Assembly: GCF_003855155.1 (NCBI RefSeq)
Contig: NZ_CP034073.1
Location: 4,030,001-4,094,000, forward strand
Length of the DNA stretch: 64,000 bases
Source: Shewanella psychromarinicola
GTDB taxonomy: Bacteria; Pseudomonadota; Gammaproteobacteria; Enterobacterales; Shewanellaceae
Reading direction: 5' to 3'
Shown piece after piece: positions 27,569 to 36,396 of the stretch. A program made the translations under genes and the position numbers. The notes under the pieces are model-generated. The model had not been told where the DNA came from and did no database searches. It saw only the letters and a program-made list of their open reading frames with translations. Position 1 is the first letter of the stretch; each line of letters opens with the position of its first letter.

Positions 27569-28888
27569 TCAACACGTTGTAATCGTATGAGCGCATACTA
27601 CAGCGCCCTTATGGAGTTGATTGTCCAGTTTGAACTTCCCAGTGCGTCTTGGATTTGAATAGCGAGTTTGTCGGTTACCTATCGGCACAACCCTCGGAGT
27701 TAAGATGCGCTGACCAGCACTTCCATTTGCATCCGCAAAAATCAAGACTCTTTCAGTAACCTGAAATTTTTGAGAAACAATTTTATCTCTTATATATTCA
27801 TTAAACATTTTACTGTTCAAAAACTTAGCAGACATATCGTGAGGCCCGTCCCTCCATGGTTTTTTGCTGTTCCATGGCAATCCTGGTGGGGAGTCGGAAC
27901 TCGTATCGGTCAGAATACCAACATATGCATATTCTTCGCTTTCGTGTGTATGAGATCTAATTTCTGTTTTTCCGCTTTCGATTTTGCAATAGTTACCATT
28001 ATCACAAATAGATGGGTCGTAATCTTGCTCTTGTAATCCTAAATCAGAAGGAGAGCAAGCACTACCGAAGCAGGCTGTTTCAGTACCATTTAACCCTGAA
28101 CTATCTACATTAGTACCACTATCTCCTTTATGCAGGTTAACTGCCCCAGACACCTTACCAACTTGCGCGGTACCGCCACCATTACCGTCAAATGATATAG
28201 AAAAGTTCTTCTCGCCATTTGAAACTGAAGTTAATTTATAAGTTTCCCCATCAGCTGTCACATAGAGATTCCCACTTTCATCTTTCTCAAGCTTCTCAAA
28301 CGCCTTACCTGATATAACCTCGTCTAATTCTTCAGATCTATACCCTGTTGGGTCAACCCCACTCATCGGGTTATTCAAAATATACGAATACGGGTTAGCG
28401 CTCTGGCTATTCTCTGGGAACTGCAAAAACGGGTCAACACTTAAAAAACGGCCGACGTTAAAATCGTATATCCGCCCGTTCATATGAATAAGCTCTTGAT
28501 CAATCAAATGCTCATGGTCTGTGTAGCCCTTAGTGACACCTTGCCAGCTAGTACCAGATAATAACGAATTGCCTGATGCAATGTCTCTTGGGCGACCAAA
28601 TACATCATAACCACGGTGTTGTAATACGGCACCGGTTTTGGCATCCATCAAGGTATCAACACTACCTAAGTGGTCGCGCAGAACATGCTGGAACGGTGAT
28701 TGATTACCTAAGCTGCCCACATGGGCTTTCATCTTAATGGTGTGGTCACCAATGTAGGTTTTATCTACCGTACCGCTTAGGGTCACTTCACGCTCAAAAC
28801 TGCCCACATAATACGTGGTCGATACCACACTACCGCTTTGCTGTTTAACCTGTTTATAGCGGTTACCATTCGCATTACGGGCAAAAAA
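27569..28888 (-). CDS. Rhs protein fragment: end of Rhs core plus C-terminal toxin domain
   Basis: About 440 residues carry the end of an Rhs shell: RYKQVKQQ, HVLRDHLGSVDTLMDAKTGA, YDVFGRPRD, MNGRIYDFNVGRFLSVDPFL and NPYSYILNNPMSGVDPTGY, the conserved boundary after which Rhs toxins vary. The variable part (about 245 residues) contains RSHTHESEEYAYVG and ends in HTITTC. I do not recognise its activity. A whole Rhs protein has over 1000 residues, so the 5' part is missing. Homology stops near 28888, where a RAYT-unit end begins; the frame continues artificially to 28918. Without a start signal it is probably a silent cassette. Confidence 0.85.
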   Translation of the reverse strand, partial: FFARNANGNRYKQVKQQSGSVVSTTYYVGSFEREVTLSGTVDKTYIGDHTIKMKAHVGSLGNQSPFQHVLRDHLGSVDTLMDAKTGAVLQHRGYDVFGRPRDIASGNSLLSGTSWQGVTKGYTDHEHLIDQELIHMNGRIYDFNVGRFLSVDPFLQFPENSQSANPYSYILNNPMSGVDPTGYRSEELDEVISGKAFEKLEKDESGNLYVTADGETYKLTSVSNGEKNFSISFDGNGGGTAQVGKVSGAVNLHKGDSGTNVDSSGLNGTETACFGSACSPSDLGLQEQDYDPSICDNGNYCKIESGKTEIRSHTHESEEYAYVGILTDTSSDSPPGLPWNSKKPWRDGPHDMSAKFLNSKMFNEYIRDKIVSQKFQVTERVLIFADANGSAGQRILTPRVVPIGNRQTRYSNPRRTGKFKLDNQLHKGAVVCAHTITTC

Positions 28889-29102
28889 GATGCCACCCAT
28901 TTCTTGAATAAATAACATAACTCGTTTTCATGGCTTTGGCGAGGGTTACGCTCGATGTACTCAACTCACCAACTTTAATCAATATGGTTAAAAATTATCG
29001 TTAAATTAGTGCTTTATTCTTCTTTTGAAGAATTCGACACAGCAGAAAATCTTGATAGCAATCAAGTATAAGAAGAATTGTAATTTGATTGGGGATTATG
29101 AC
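28889..29102 (-). repeat. 3' end of RAYT unit 2 with REP hairpin
   Basis: It begins with GCCACCCATT (28892-28901), which is inverted at the far end of the unit (AATGGGTGGC, 32508-32517). It contains CACAGCAGAAAATCTTGAT-AGCA-ATCAAG at 29038-29066. The junction sequence 28882-28909 is repeated exactly at 33578-33605 beside the second toxin module. Confidence 0.75.
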
Positions 29103-30082
29103 TTAAGCGCACAGCCAGCGTTGACAGTTTGCAGCGCCTTGTCGTCGTTTTCGGTCTAAATGCTCACAATATTCGGTTAAGGCAGGTAATGCTCCGACAG
29201 CTCCTTTAAATAATGTGCCGAACTCTGTGGTGATTTTAAGCCAATTCTCTGCTGGGATGTTGAGTCTATTCAGTATGTCCTGACTGCTTGAGCTAATGGC
29301 ACCACGTTTATCTTCTCGAATAATCCGACCAGTATCTTCAACTAAGACGATGTAGTCTTTTACACTGAACATGAGCCCGTTAGGCATATTGAGTCGCTCA
29401 TTACCCACAAACGGTAATAACTCAGGTGGTTGCTCGCCTTTCATTGCTGAATTTATACGGCGCTGAATACTGGTGTAATCTGAGGTTTCAGGTGTGGCGG
29501 CCATCTTCGCTCTAACAGGGTTTAAATCAACGTAGGCCATACAGGCTAATACTGCGGCTTCATCAAGCAGAGCTTGAGATTTGAAACGACCTTCCCAGAA
29601 TCTACCTGTACACTTATCTTCTTTGTTGGCCATTCTGGCGATGGGCTCACTGAGTGAACGCATAAACCAACTGATATCAATTAAGCGTTTACGGTATTCG
29701 GTAATACATTCATTAACCGTTTGAGCTTCAAACTGGTTAAGGTCTTCCTCTTTTAGGTATTTGTGCGTGAGTAACGTGCCTTTAAAGCCTTTGTGCCACT
29801 GTATAAGCACTTCTTTATCTGACCACTGCTTTGCTTTGTCAGCATCGACTTTTATAACCACATGTAAGTGATTACTCATCACGGCATAAGCACAGATATC
29901 AATAGCAAAGATGGTCGCCAGCTCAAGAATGCGCGCATCTACCCACTCACGCCGATATTCAAAATTATCACCAGTGGCATTATCAATTCCACATAGAAAT
30001 GCCTTACGTACCACACGAGAACAGCAGTGATAGTAAGGCGTATCTTCGTAAGCGGTCAATTAAGCGGTGGAGCCCGATATCA

Positions 30083-31588
30083 TCAAGCTTTTAGATCGGC
30101 ATGCCAAGGTAATAAATCACTTAAATCAGCAAATTTATCCCGTTGTGGCAGTTCCGTGAAAAGTTTTTGGAAGTAAAAGTACGGGTTAATATCGTTGGCA
30201 CGGCAAGTCATCACCAAGCTATAAAGTGCAGCACTGGCTTTTGCACCATTTACCGATTGGCAGAACATCCAGTTTTTCCGCCCCGTCGTAAACGGCCTGA
30301 TATCGCGTTCAGTGACATTATTATCAATGCCTAATTCACCTGATTCAAGGTAACGCCTCAGTTTTTCCCACTGATTCAATGTGTACTTGATTGCTACCCC
30401 AATTTTACTTTTGGGCAGGACTGTTTTCTCGCTTTTTTCTAACCATTCATGCAACGATGTTAAGATTGGCTCAGCCTTTTCCTGCCGGAGTGATTTTCGC
30501 TTATCGGGCGGTAATGTTTTTGCCCGCTTTTCTATTGCATACAGTTTTTGAATATAATTGATACCGACTGTTGCTTTGCCGGTTTTCTTCGGTTGCACCG
30601 CTAAGGCATCGTGGAATTTGCGTCTGGCGTGTGCCCAGCACCCGACTGGCATTATTCCTTCTATATTGTCGTAAACACTGTAACCATCACATTGTAAATA
30701 TCCGGCATAATCTGCTAGAAATGCTTCTGGACAACTGCGTGCACGACTCGGTTGATAATCATAAATAACAACAGGGTTATCGCTAAATTCATTGCTGCGA
30801 TAGACCCACATATAGGATTTAGTTGCTGCTTTTCTATCTGGTTCATCCAATACTTGCACCGTTGTTTCATCTGCGCACAGCGTTGATTGAGCGAGTAGAT
30901 TAGCTTTCATCGCAGCAATTAACGGCCTAACTAATTCGGCACTGGCTATGCACCAATTGGCCAGTGTAGCGCGGCTAATATTTAAACCGCCACGGGCAAA
31001 TATGTCGGTTAACCGATAAAGCGGTAGGGCATCACAGTATTTGGCGGTCACCACAGCCGCAAGCGCTTCAGGGCTGGCGATACTCTGGGGGATCGGCTGT
31101 GCAGGCTTAGGCGCGGTAATGACAGAGGTACTGGTTGATGTTGTTTCACATTCACGGCAAGCATACTTGGTTTGCCTGTGCTTAATGACGCTGATCTTCT
31201 CTGGAATAATGTTGACTTGTTCGCTTTCTTGCACACCGCATTCACGCATCATATGACCACAGCAATCGCACATAGGGCTGTCAAGAGTATAAGATCTTTC
31301 TTCACGTTCAAGGTGCTCAGGTAATCGTTTTCGACCCGTTTTACCTTGTTGTTTATTTTCATTTTTATTTGTGGATTGATCCTGCTCAGCTTCATTGAAT
31401 GTGCCTTTCGGCATTTTCTCACTGCGTTGACCAAACTGCTTATTGCGGTTGAGTTGCAATTGTTCCAAAGCGATATTAAGGCGGTTTTCCAAGTCTTTAT
31501 TTTTAGCATTGAGCACCTGATTTTCATGCTGCAACATTGCCAGCATTTTTTTTAGTTGTTCAATATTATCAGGCTGTTCAGTTGTCAT
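30083..31588 (-). CDS. tnpC: IS66 transposase TnpC
   Basis: The 501-residue DDE transposase has an N-terminal leucine-zipper-like coiled coil (LKKMLAMLQHENQVLNAKNK), a Cys-pair zinc-binding region (CDCCGHMM and YACRECE) and a catalytic core with CADETTVQVLDEP, YLQCDGYSVYDN, HARRKFHDA and NNVTERDIRPFTTGRKNW. These are the signature blocks of IS66 transposases. Full length and uninterrupted. Confidence 0.95.
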   Translation of the reverse strand: MTTEQPDNIEQLKKMLAMLQHENQVLNAKNKDLENRLNIALEQLQLNRNKQFGQRSEKMPKGTFNEAEQDQSTNKNENKQQGKTGRKRLPEHLEREERSYTLDSPMCDCCGHMMRECGVQESEQVNIIPEKISVIKHRQTKYACRECETTSTSTSVITAPKPAQPIPQSIASPEALAAVVTAKYCDALPLYRLTDIFARGGLNISRATLANWCIASAELVRPLIAAMKANLLAQSTLCADETTVQVLDEPDRKAATKSYMWVYRSNEFSDNPVVIYDYQPSRARSCPEAFLADYAGYLQCDGYSVYDNIEGIMPVGCWAHARRKFHDALAVQPKKTGKATVGINYIQKLYAIEKRAKTLPPDKRKSLRQEKAEPILTSLHEWLEKSEKTVLPKSKIGVAIKYTLNQWEKLRRYLESGELGIDNNVTERDIRPFTTGRKNWMFCQSVNGAKASAALYSLVMTCRANDINPYFYFQKLFTELPQRDKFADLSDLLPWHADLKA

Positions 31589-31672
31589 TAATTAGCGTTC
31601 AAGACCAATAGATAGCGCTAGTTTGCCTGCTGTATTTGATCATGCAACCGCTATTTAGCGATCCAGTGATGA

Positions 31673-32023
31673 TCACCTCACTGTCAGGCCATTTAAGGGT
31701 TTATGCCCATGGGATACTTCTAACGATAAGCCTGATAGTAACCAATTTAGCTGATGCTGGTTGATTGTCAGCGCGTCTTGTTCGTCGTTAGCGCCAGGCC
31801 ACTTAAAGCGACCTTTTTCTAGCCGCCGATAGTAAAGCCAAAAACCATTAGTATCCCAAAATAAAATCTTAATTTTGTCCCGGTCGCGATTACAAAAAAT
31901 AAACCAGGCTTGATTCAACGGATCCATTTCCAATACATCACTGACGATTAAAGATAAGCCATCAATGGCTTTACGCATGTCGGTATGGCCGGTAACAAGA
32001 TAGATCTGCTTATGTGGTGTCAT
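31673..32023 (-). CDS. tnpB: IS66 accessory protein TnpB
   Basis: The 116-residue IS66 Orf2-like protein has characteristic blocks TDMRKAIDGLSLIV, FIFCNRDRDKIKILFWDTNGFWLYYRRLEKGRFKWP. It is needed with TnpA for efficient IS66 transposition; its biochemical role is unclear. It overlaps tnpA by four bases. Confidence 0.95.
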   Translation of the reverse strand: MTPHKQIYLVTGHTDMRKAIDGLSLIVSDVLEMDPLNQAWFIFCNRDRDKIKILFWDTNGFWLYYRRLEKGRFKWPGANDEQDALTINQHQLNWLLSGLSLEVSHGHKPLNGLTVR

Positions 32024-32322
32024 GCTGATAGCACGCGTAAAAATTGTTGTAATTTGCTTGGCGCTAATGAGGCTGGAAAAGAAAACAGATAGCCGTTGGG
32101 CAATGCCAGCGTGAGTGGCTGGTCAGGTTTAATTTCAGGAAAAATCAGCGGCACCACTTTTTGCTTAGTTGATGACGAATGCGGGTTAAGTTTTTTAGTC
32201 CACGCATAAAATGTAGATAGGGTTAAGTCATTGGTTTTACAAAATTCAGCTTTGGTTAATTTACTTTCAGTTTGCTGCTGAAAAATGCGTTGCCAGTATT
32301 GTATTTTATCGTTTTTTGACAT
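32020..32322 (-). CDS. tnpA: IS66 accessory protein TnpA
   Basis: The 100-residue protein has an N-terminal helix-turn-helix (WQRIFQQQTESKLTKAEFCKTNDLTLSTFYAWTKKL split over helices) and is the IS66 Orf1 counterpart. It probably binds the element's DNA. It is the first gene of the tnpABC operon. Confidence 0.92.
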   Translation of the reverse strand: MSKNDKIQYWQRIFQQQTESKLTKAEFCKTNDLTLSTFYAWTKKLNPHSSSTKQKVVPLIFPEIKPDQPLTLALPNGYLFSFPASLAPSKLQQFLRVLSA

Positions 32323-32544
32323 GATTGTTTTCCTAGATTTAGTTAGGAAATAATCATGTCACATTTGAAGATTATTGGTATGTGCGGTTAATTGAGCGCT
32401 TACGTATCTTCTAGGCTAACGATAGTTTGTCTTGGTCTGGCCATCTTCTATTACCATTTGAAAAGGGTAATAAAGCCTAGTTCAGTGTTGAATATTTAGC
32501 CAGTTAGAATGGGTGGCCATGTTATTGTTCTATTTACAGGAGCA

Positions 32545-32588
32545 GGTGTATCTTCAAGGCTAACGATTGTCTGTCTTGGTCTGGCCAT
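32545..32588 (-). pseudogene. RAYT N-terminal remnant
   Basis: The first 13-14 codons of a RAYT (MARPRQTIVSLEDT, start 32588) are present with the usual upstream sequence, then lost at 32545. It lies 100 bases upstream of RAYT 2's own start. Together with the 3' remnant near 26.6 kb it shows repeated recombination between RAYT units. Confidence 0.8.
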
Positions 32589-32714
32589 CCTTAATTACCG
32601 TTTGGAAAGGGTAAATAAAGCGTAGTTGAGCGCTCAATATTTAGCCAATAATCTTGGGTGTCTTAATTATTCACCAATATGACTAATTAATGAACACTCA
32701 TGCGGTTGCCCTGG

Positions 32715-32759
32715 TATTATCTTGACTCACCGGGAGCGTCCATATATGGCCATGTTATT
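32715..32759. repeat. 45-bp repeat downstream of immunity gene 2
   Basis: It matches 27107-27151 with one difference. It lies 12 bases past the stop codon of immunity gene 2, in the same place as the other copy after immunity gene 1. Confidence 0.85.
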
Positions 32760-32770
32760 TGTTGGTCGTC

Positions 32771-33214
32771 TTAATTATTTTCAGTTAATGGATTAACCCT
32801 TAATCTTGATAATTTACTTATATTACCGAAAACCCCACTCTTTGAAGGTTTTTTCTGGCTATAAATACCAATTACTTGAACAGCCTTTTGATTAAGACTT
32901 TCTTTAGCAAAGTCAAATGCTTCTTTATCTACAACAACCTTTATTCTATCAAAAGAATTCTTATTCCCTCGGCTAATATCAACTGGATATAAATAGACTG
33001 AGTATTTACCACCATCAAAGTCACCCCAAACTTCTAACCATCCTTGAATCTGTATTTTTTTGCCATCCAAAACAGTCTCATTCGCAGCCAAAGTGTAGAA
33101 ATTGACATCTTCATAATCAATTTCCTTTGTTGCTAACGTGTTGTTTGAAAAAATAATAAAATATACACATATTGAAAAAGACAACAATTTCATTATTAGC
33201 ATTTTGTTCCACAT
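32771..33214 (-). CDS. Putative exported immunity protein of the orphan Rhs toxin
   Basis: The protein of up to 147 residues has an N-terminal signal peptide (KLLSFSICVYFIIFSNNTLA), indicating export, and a roughly 115-residue beta-rich domain (KKIQIQGWLEVWGDFDGGKY, then VVDKEAFDFAKESLNQKAVQVIGIYS). Starts at 33214, 33202 and 33193 are possible; the first overlaps the toxin fragment's end. No family is recognised with certainty. Its position directly behind a toxin C-terminus makes it the likely cognate immunity protein. Confidence 0.6.
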   Translation of the reverse strand: MWNKMLIMKLLSFSICVYFIIFSNNTLATKEIDYEDVNFYTLAANETVLDGKKIQIQGWLEVWGDFDGGKYSVYLYPVDISRGNKNSFDRIKVVVDKEAFDFAKESLNQKAVQVIGIYSQKKPSKSGVFGNISKLSRLRVNPLTENN

Positions 33215-33577
33215 ATATTGACCTCAGCACCCTTAGAATATTTTTGTAAAACATATGATTTGAGTAAATAATTGTTTGCTCTGGACAAATACGCTGCTCT
33301 TGAATCACTCTGGTCTGCCCAGTCTGTATCAGCACCTATAGTAAAAGGTGCCGGATCAGGTCCGTGAGAATGCCATCTTCCAGATATATTTAATTTGGGA
33401 TTGTTAACTGAACCTGATAAATCTACTTGATTTCTCATATGAGAGGTCACATCAATACCTAAATAATACTTATCAACAAGCTCTTCTCCCGTCCAATAGG
33501 AGTTCTTAAATATTTCAGCTCCAATTTCTGTGTCGTAATATATTGCTAATGAATTTACATTATTATGGTACCACACC
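33196..33577 (-). pseudogene. Orphan Rhs-type toxin C-terminal domain
   Basis: The meaningful part is about 125 residues, from WYHNNVNSLAIYYDTEIGAE to GAEVNICGTKC. It contains RWHSHGPDPAPFTIGADTDW and DSRAAYLSRANNYLL, reminiscent of the HxHG...FS..D...AYL pattern of DUF4329-type domains found at the end of Rhs proteins. Nothing upstream encodes an Rhs shell: the frame runs into the repeat block at 33578. There is no start signal. It is a displaced toxin tip of the orphan CT/immunity kind, usable only after recombination with an Rhs gene. The domain name is tentative. Confidence 0.6.
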
Positions 33578-33665
33578 CAAAAAAGATGCCACCCATTTCT
33601 TGAATCACACCAAAAAAAAACGATGCCACCCATTTTTGAAAACAAAAAAAACGATGCGACCCATT
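33578..33665 (-). repeat. Triplicated RAYT-unit end beside the orphan toxin
   Basis: GATGCCACCC followed by ATTT.TTGAA occurs at 33585, 33622 and 33653 (the last with G for C). These are three successive copies of the RAYT-unit terminus, 31-37 bases apart. The first copy with its flank (33578-33605) equals the junction at 28882-28909. Confidence 0.8.
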
Positions 33666-33865
33666 TTTGAACAAATAACATAACTCGTTTTCATAGCTTT
33701 GGCGAGGGTTACGATAGACGTGCTCAACTCACCTATTTCTATCGATATAACTAAAATATTATCGTTAAATTAGTGGTTTATTCATCATTTGCAGAATTCA
33801 GCACAGCAGAAAATCTTGATATCAATCAAGTATAAGGAAGATGGTAGTTTTTCAAGAATTAATGC
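33666..33865 (-). repeat. 3' end of RAYT unit 3 with REP hairpin
   Basis: The same block as downstream of RAYT 1 and 2. CACAGCAGAAAATCTTGAT-ATCA-ATCAAG is at 33802-33830. Confidence 0.75.
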
Positions 33866-34799
33866 TTAAGCGCACAGCCAGCGCTGACAATTTGCAGCGC
33901 CTTGTCGTCGTTTTCGCTCTAAATGCTCACAGTATTCGGTTAAGGCAGGTAATGCCCCAACGGCACCTTTAAATAATGCACCAAATTCAGTGGTGATTTT
34001 AAGCCAATTCTCTGCGGGGATGTTGAGTCTATTCAGTATGTCCTGACTGCTTGAGCCAATGGCACCACGTTTATCTTCTCGAATAATCCGACCGGTATCT
34101 TCAACCAATACTATGTAGTCTTTCACGCTGAACATGAGCCCGTTAGGCATATTGAGTCGCTCATTACCCACAAACGGTAATAACTCAGGTGGTTGCTCAC
34201 CTTTCATTGCTGAATTGATACGGCGCTGAATACTGGTGTAATCTGAGGTTTCAGGGGTTGCAGCCATTTTGGCTCTAACAGGGTTTAAATCAACATAGGC
34301 CATACAGGCTAAAACTGCGGCTTCATCAAGCAAAGCCTGAGATTTAAACCTGCCTTCCCAGAATCTGCCTGTGCACTTATCTTCTTTATTGGCCATTCTG
34401 GCGATGGGCTCACTGAGTGAGCGTATAAACCAACTGATATCAATTAAGCGTTTACGGTATTCGGTAATGCATTCATTAACCGTTTGAAGTTCAAACTGGT
34501 TAAGGTCTTCCTCTTTAAGGTATTTGTGCGTGAGTAATGTACCTTTAAAGCCCTTGTGCCATTGAATTAGCACTTCTTTATCTGACCACTTTTTTGCTTT
34601 GTCAGCATCGACTTTTATAACCACATGTAAGTGATTACTCATCACGGCATAAGCACAAATATCAATGGCAAAGATGGTCGCTAACTCTAGAATGCGTGAA
34701 TCAACCCACTCACGCCGATGCTCAAAGTTATCACCAGTAGATTTATCGATTCCACACAAAAAAGCCTTACGCACCACACGAGAACAGCAGTGGTAGTAA
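33866..34799 (-). pseudogene. RAYT 3, 5' end cut at the IS3 element
   Basis: About 310 codons match RAYT 1 and 2 nearly throughout, including SNHLHVVIKVD and AYVDLNPVRAKMA. The first 14-16 codons are replaced at 34800 by the end of the IS3-type element. An internal start (MVRKAFLCG, 34777) leaves an open frame of 303 residues. The lost N-terminus is short, so activity cannot be excluded. Confidence 0.88.
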
Positions 34800-34840
34800 G
34801 GCGGTGTTTTTCAAGGTAGTTGGCACTCTTTACTTAAATT

Positions 34841-35923
34841 TTAAGCTGCATTTCTTGTTTCTGTTTCAGACTTCTTATCTGGGTTCAGTGTGACTTCACC
34901 TACAGCGTCACAATTCCTTATACCGTTTGGCCAGCGTTTAGGATTTCTTGACCTCGCTTCCTCTAGCACTATCTTACGCTTAGATAAAATAGTCCTGTCT
35001 TGCATCGCATGACGCTCACTCGGTGACACAAAATTGAGCTTGCTGTGTTTATGCTTAGTATTGTACCAAGTCACAAATACTTCTACCCATTCTCGTGCTT
35101 CGGTGATGCTTTTAAAGCCAGAGCTAGGCCATTCTGGCCGATACTTTAATGTTCTAAACAGCGACTCGGAGTAAGGGTTATCGTTACTGACACTCGGGCG
35201 GCTTAATGACGCGGTAACGCCTAACTCTTCAAGCTTGGCTTTCATTGTTAACGACTTCATCGGAGCACCATTATCTGAGTGCAATACCAGTGGCTTCTTA
35301 AAGCATTGCTCACGCAGCATATTGCGTTGCATTAACTCGGCCGCTAGCTCACCACATTCACGTTCATGGACTTCATAACCCACAACCTTACGGCTATAAA
35401 TATCCTCAAACATATATAGATAATAAAAGCGTCCTTTGATGACCGAAGCTAAATAAGTGATATCCCAAGACCACACTTTGTTCGGCCCATCTGCAACATA
35501 AGCATCTGGTTTACTTCTTTTTGTTATGCTTTGGCTTCGTCCACGTCGATTTAATTGAGCATTGGCTTTTAACACTCGGTAAAAACTCGACTCTGAAGCG
35601 ATATAGACCCCTTCATCAAGCAGCGTCGGCACGATTTGTGAGGGAGGTAGACTCGCAAACCTTGCCTCATTCGAGGTTGCCAGTATCAGCTTTTCCTCGT
35701 CATCACTAAGCTTGTTGGCTGGCTCCTGTCTTACCGCCGAGGGCCTTAAATCAGCTTGTACTTTTCCTGCTCGATACCAGCGCCGATACGTCCGCTTACT
35801 TAGCTCTGCTTCAGCGCAAGCCTTGTAAAGACGTGCACCGTGGGCATACGCTTCTTGTATTAAATTCACCAATGTTATGCGCTTAGGCAAAGGCGTTAAC
35901 TCTCCTCGTTGTCGTCCTCCCAA
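34841..35923 (-). CDS. IS3-type transposase OrfB (integrase-like DDE domain)
   Basis: The 360-codon frame has a DDE core with KVWSWDITYL, VLHSDNGAPMKS and DNPYSESLFRTLKY as the D, D, E positions, then WYNTKHKHSKLNFVSP. It has no normal start codon; its first codon here is TTG within OrfA's tail. It should be made as an OrfAB fusion by -1 frameshifting at 35935-35941. Complete length for the family. Confidence 0.9.
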   Translation of the reverse strand: MGGRQRGELTPLPKRITLVNLIQEAYAHGARLYKACAEAELSKRTYRRWYRAGKVQADLRPSAVRQEPANKLSDDEEKLILATSNEARFASLPPSQIVPTLLDEGVYIASESSFYRVLKANAQLNRRGRSQSITKRSKPDAYVADGPNKVWSWDITYLASVIKGRFYYLYMFEDIYSRKVVGYEVHERECGELAAELMQRNMLREQCFKKPLVLHSDNGAPMKSLTMKAKLEELGVTASLSRPSVSNDNPYSESLFRTLKYRPEWPSSGFKSITEAREWVEVFVTWYNTKHKHSKLNFVSPSERHAMQDRTILSKRKIVLEEARSRNPKRWPNGIRNCDAVGEVTLNPDKKSETETRNAA

Positions 35924-36396
35924 AGCGCATTGAGCTTTTTTCTAAGCACCAGTAAAGCCGCTGTTTCTGCTAACGCCTTCTCTTTGTAGCGTAGCTCTCG
36001 TTGCAGGGATTTGATTTCTGCTTTGTCTGATTTGGCTTGCTGCTTAATCGTTTTGGCTTGAACTTCACTTGTCGTAAAGCCCCCTAAACAATCTTGTTTC
36101 CACTGCTGAACTTGTTCTCGAAACAAACCATTTTCTCGGCAATATTGGCTTACTTCAGCTTCAGACATTGGCGCTGTTTCAATGAGAACGGCAAACTTAG
36201 CTTCGGCCGACCAATCATTACTGGTCAATTTTTTACCTGGCACTGGGCGACCCTCTTTTTTAGCTTTATCGCGCCAATGATACAGGGTTTGGTAGGCGAT
36301 CCCTTCACTACGTGCCACTTCCATGACGGTCATATTGTGGGGAGGCAATAACTTCTTTAAAACTGCTTCTTTACGTTCAGATGAATATCGTGCCAT
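35896..36396 (-). CDS. IS3-type OrfA (helix-turn-helix)
   Basis: The 166-residue protein has two DNA-binding helix-turn-helix regions (MTVMEVARSEGIAYQTLYHW and AEVSQYCRENGLFREQVQQW) and a C-terminal coiled coil (KAEIKSLQRELRYKEKALAE). It starts at 36396 (MARYSSERKEAVLKK). Its last 28 bases overlap OrfB in the -1 frame. Confidence 0.9.
   Translation of the reverse strand: MARYSSERKEAVLKKLLPPHNMTVMEVARSEGIAYQTLYHWRDKAKKEGRPVPGKKLTSNDWSAEAKFAVLIETAPMSEAEVSQYCRENGLFREQVQQWKQDCLGGFTTSEVQAKTIKQQAKSDKAEIKSLQRELRYKEKALAETAALLVLRKKLNALWEDDNEES
35935..35941 (-). promoter_or_regulatory. Slippery heptamer A AAA AAG for -1 frameshift
   Basis: OrfA codons AGA AAA AAG CTC contain A AAA AAG in the correct phase. 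A -1 slip leads straight into the OrfB frame (AQCALGGRQRGELTP), 36-42 bases before OrfA's stop. This is the classic IS3 arrangement for making the OrfAB transposase. Confidence 0.8.

Larger units (their letters stand above)
30048..32403 (-). mobile_element. IS66-family insertion sequence, complete
   Basis: The 2356-bp element has terminal inverted repeats (GTAAGCGGTCAATTAAGCGG at the left; GTAAGCGCTCAATTAACCGC at the right, complemented). The target duplication GTATCTTC is present at 30040-30047 and 32404-32411, the 8 bp typical of IS66. It carries the three genes usual for the family (tnpA, tnpB, tnpC), all open. It landed in RAYT 2. The intact ends and exact duplication indicate a recent insertion. 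Confidence 0.95.
29103..32444 (-). pseudogene. RAYT 2, split by IS66
   Basis: The gene consists of 29103-30047 plus 32412-32444. Removing the IS66 and one copy of its 8-bp duplication restores a continuous frame starting at 32444 (MARPRQTIVSLEDTPYYHCC) with the HUH motif (SNHLHVVIKVD) and AYVDLNPVRA intact. The insertion is after codon 14. The larger part can still be read from an accidental start in the IS end (MTAYEDTPYY), so some protein could be made. It is otherwise almost the same as RAYT 1 and RAYT 3. Confidence 0.9.

Noticed and set aside
33117..33335. 72-codon frame between the orphan toxin and its immunity gene
   Set aside because: It overlaps both in a third frame and has no family or ribosome-site support.
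34841..35923. OrfB as a separately started gene
   Set aside because: The frame begins with TTG inside OrfA without a ribosome site, and a slippery A AAA AAG explains its expression as a fusion.
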